Assembly (NCBI GenBank): GCA_965215755.1
Contig: OZ244119.1
Location: 310,001 to 374,000 of the forward strand
Length of the DNA stretch: 64,000 bases
Direction of reading: 5' to 3'
From: Tectiglobus sp965215755
GTDB lineage: Bacteria > Pseudomonadota > Alphaproteobacteria > Rhizobiales > Hyphomicrobiaceae
Below the pieces are notes generated by a model. The model worked only from the letters and a program-made list of their open reading frames with translations, was not told the origin of the DNA and ran no database searches. Every line of letters starts with the position of its first letter. The stretch's first letter is position 1. Made by a program: the position numbers and the translations under genes. This document shows positions 62,505 to 64,000 of the stretch, piece after piece.

Positions 62505-63731
62505 ATGAACAGCAAGCCACGGGGCCGACAGTTCTTCTTCAATCCAGGCCCGACGCATATCCCGGATCGCGTGCTTGCTGCCATGCACAGGCCCACGGTT
62601 GATTTCCTGTCAGAAGAGTTCAAGACCGTTTTGCGGGATACGCACTCCGCCTTGAAGCGCGCCCTCAAAACCAAGCAACACGTCTTGCTACACACAGCGA
62701 ATGGACACGGTGCGTGGGAGGCTGCCCTTTGCAATGTGTTCCATGAGGGCGACAAGGTCCTCATGCTTGAATCCGGTTATTTCTCGTTCCATTGGACCAA
62801 GATGGCAGAAGATCTTGGCCTCAAAGTTGAGACTCTGGCATCAGACTGGCGAACAGGTGTCGCGCCGGATCGTGTGGCTGAGCGACTTGCCAAAGATGCC
62901 GAGCATGAAATCAAAGGTGTGTTGCTCGTCCATAACGAGACAGCGACCGGTCACGTTCAGCCACTGGCCAAGGTTCGAGCAGCCTTGGACGGAGCTCGAC
63001 ATCCGGCAATGCTGTTGGTTGATACCATCTCCTCGTTCGGCTCGATGAACTTCGAGTTTGATAAGTGGGGTGTTGATGTTGCCGTCGGCGGCAGCCAAAA
63101 AGGCCTCATGATGGTCACTGGCATGTCGTTCAGCGGCATCAGTGAACGGGCCATGGCAGCGTCTCGTGAGCACCGGATGAAACGCAACTACTTCGACTGG
63201 CAGCAAATGCTACTGGTAGAGCCGCAGAGATTTCCAGGCACGTCGCCGGTCCACTTGATCTACGGCATGAACGAAGCTTTGAAGATCATCGAAGAAGAGA
63301 GCATGGACGCGGTGATCGCCAGACACGGTCGGTTGGCGAATGCAACGCGTGCAGCCGTAAATCACTGGGGCGGTGGGGCGACCAACCGTTCCGTCTCGAT
63401 CAATGATGACGGTTTCACCGGTCCGATTTCTCAAATCGAACTGATGATGCACGAAACAGAGCGGCAATCAGACTCTGTGACGGCTGTTCTTGTCCCGGAT
63501 GGTCACGATTCAAACCAGATGCGCAAGATTGCCATAGATCGGTTTAATCTATCGCTCGGTCAGGGCCTGGGACCGCTCGCAGGCAAGGCATTCCGGATCG
63601 GGCATCTTGGCGATCTTAATGAGCCAATGTTACTAGGTGCATTGGCCACAACGGAGCTGGCACTCAAGGCCAGTGGTATTCCGCATCAACCAGGCGGGGT
63701 CAATGCTGCTATTGATGCCCTGAGTGACTGA
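62505..63731 (+). CDS. Class V aminotransferase (serine/alanine-glyoxylate type)
   Basis: 408 residues. FFNPGPTHIPDRVL at the start, Asp173 in LLVDTISSFGSM and the PLP lysine at 199 in AVGGSQKGLMMV, which identify the class V group with alanine-glyoxylate and serine-glyoxylate transaminases. It would move an amino group to glyoxylate or pyruvate in the cytoplasm. It may have a role in glyoxylate or photorespiration-like metabolism, but the neighbours give no pathway. 136 bp after mnmD; the methyltransferase starts 35 bp downstream. Confidence 0.9.
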   Translation: MNSKPRGRQFFFNPGPTHIPDRVLAAMHRPTVDFLSEEFKTVLRDTHSALKRALKTKQHVLLHTANGHGAWEAALCNVFHEGDKVLMLESGYFSFHWTKMAEDLGLKVETLASDWRTGVAPDRVAERLAKDAEHEIKGVLLVHNETATGHVQPLAKVRAALDGARHPAMLLVDTISSFGSMNFEFDKWGVDVAVGGSQKGLMMVTGMSFSGISERAMAASREHRMKRNYFDWQQMLLVEPQRFPGTSPVHLIYGMNEALKIIEEESMDAVIARHGRLANATRAAVNHWGGGATNRSVSINDDGFTGPISQIELMMHETERQSDSVTAVLVPDGHDSNQMRKIAIDRFNLSLGQGLGPLAGKAFRIGHLGDLNEPMLLGALATTELALKASGIPHQPGGVNAAIDALSD

Positions 63732-63766
63732 AAACCGTTATCAGTCGGGCGAAAGGAGACTGCGCA

Positions 63767-64000
63767 ATGAATAAAGAACTCGTCCAGGAGCGTTTCGGTG
63801 CGAACGCTGCCAATTACGTTGGTTCGACGGTCCATGCCAAAGGCGCATCTCTTGAAGGTCTTGTGACAGCTGTTCAGCCGGAAACGAGTTGGACGTGTGT
63901 CGACATCGCGACCGGTGCCGGGCATACGGCGATCGCATTCGCGCCGCACGTTTCGCACATGTTGGCGACCGATCTCACGGAAGAGATGTTGGAGCAAGTT
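63767..64000 (+). CDS. Class I SAM-dependent methyltransferase, 3' end cut by window edge
   Basis: 78 codons are visible; the frame is open at the right edge. GAAAGGAG lies 8 bases before the ATG. Motif I is TCVDIATGAGHTAIAF (about 43-58), followed by the acidic end of strand 2 in ATDLTEEMLEQV. The start MNKELVQERFGANAANYV resembles UbiE/Coq5- and BioC-like methyltransferases. Substrate not determinable. Confidence 0.85.
   Translation, partial: MNKELVQERFGANAANYVGSTVHAKGASLEGLVTAVQPETSWTCVDIATGAGHTAIAFAPHVSHMLATDLTEEMLEQV

Overview
The window looks like a chromosome segment of an alphaproteobacterium, most likely of the order Hyphomicrobiales (Rhizobiales). This rests on gene order and family: hemD, an alphaproteobacterial Mic60/mitofilin-like gene and hemY run divergently from tsaD-gpsA; a DUF1674 (SdhAF4-type) protein, htpX, rsmB-like, heparinase II/III-like and purH genes follow one another; and extensin-like and TadG-like genes are present. 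The left half (about 1-35 kb) is accessory and metabolic. The right half (about 35-64 kb) is ordinary housekeeping sequence.

Region A (1-18.5 kb) is a dense catabolic and uptake cluster. A minus-strand operon carries a tripartite tricarboxylate-type transporter (tctC, tctB, tctA), an SDR-fold protein lacking the usual catalytic residues, and a TauE/SafE-type exporter. A run of enzymes follows: two NtaA/DszA-type FMNH2-dependent monooxygenases, one SsuD-type monooxygenase, two TauD/TfdA-type Fe(II)/2-oxoglutarate dioxygenases, a mandelate racemase/muconate lactonizing enzyme, a classical SDR, an aconitase-family protein that has lost one Fe-S cysteine, a four-module rhodanese protein, a dienelactone-hydrolase-type enzyme and a metallo-beta-lactamase-fold hydrolase. 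Four of the family types (TauE, TauD, SsuD/DszA, rhodanese) recur in organosulfur metabolism. I infer a pathway that imports and desulfurises an organic sulfur compound and funnels the carbon skeleton onward. The substrate cannot be read from the sequence.

The junction (18.5-20.4 kb) is an IS3-family element with intact orfA/orfB and a -1 frameshift heptamer, lying against an IS110-family transposase gene that has lost its 3' part.

Region B (20.4-33.3 kb) is a second catabolic cluster. It holds a LysR regulator, a divergent isochorismatase-fold amidase resembling N-carbamoylsarcosine amidase, an acyl-CoA dehydrogenase, an rpiR-hyuA-hyuB-aminotransferase operon, and divergently a sarcosine/dimethylglycine-dehydrogenase-type FAD/GcvT protein followed by a DUF1445 (D-glutamate cyclase-like) protein. 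The families match the route N-methylhydantoin to N-carbamoylsarcosine to sarcosine to glycine. An alternative reading is 5-oxoproline/D-glutamate metabolism. A perfect 7-bp inverted repeat abutting a promoter-like sequence lies between rpiR and the FAD/GcvT gene.

At 33.3-35.2 kb an unrecognised basic protein gene with short repeats lies next to tRNA-Thr(CGT), perhaps a small remnant of an integrated element.

From 35.2 to 64 kb lie hemY, mic60-like and hemD; tsaD, gpsA, an EVE-domain protein with a histone-like tail, a methyltransferase and DUF1761; acs; two TadG/von Willebrand-type proteins flanking an extensin-like protein; pepF; a VOC protein; the SdhAF4-type gene; htpX; rsmB-like; heparinase-like; purH; GNAT; an FAD oxidoreductase divergent from mnmD; a class V aminotransferase; and a truncated methyltransferase at the right edge. 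No CRISPR array, rRNA gene or complete prophage was seen.
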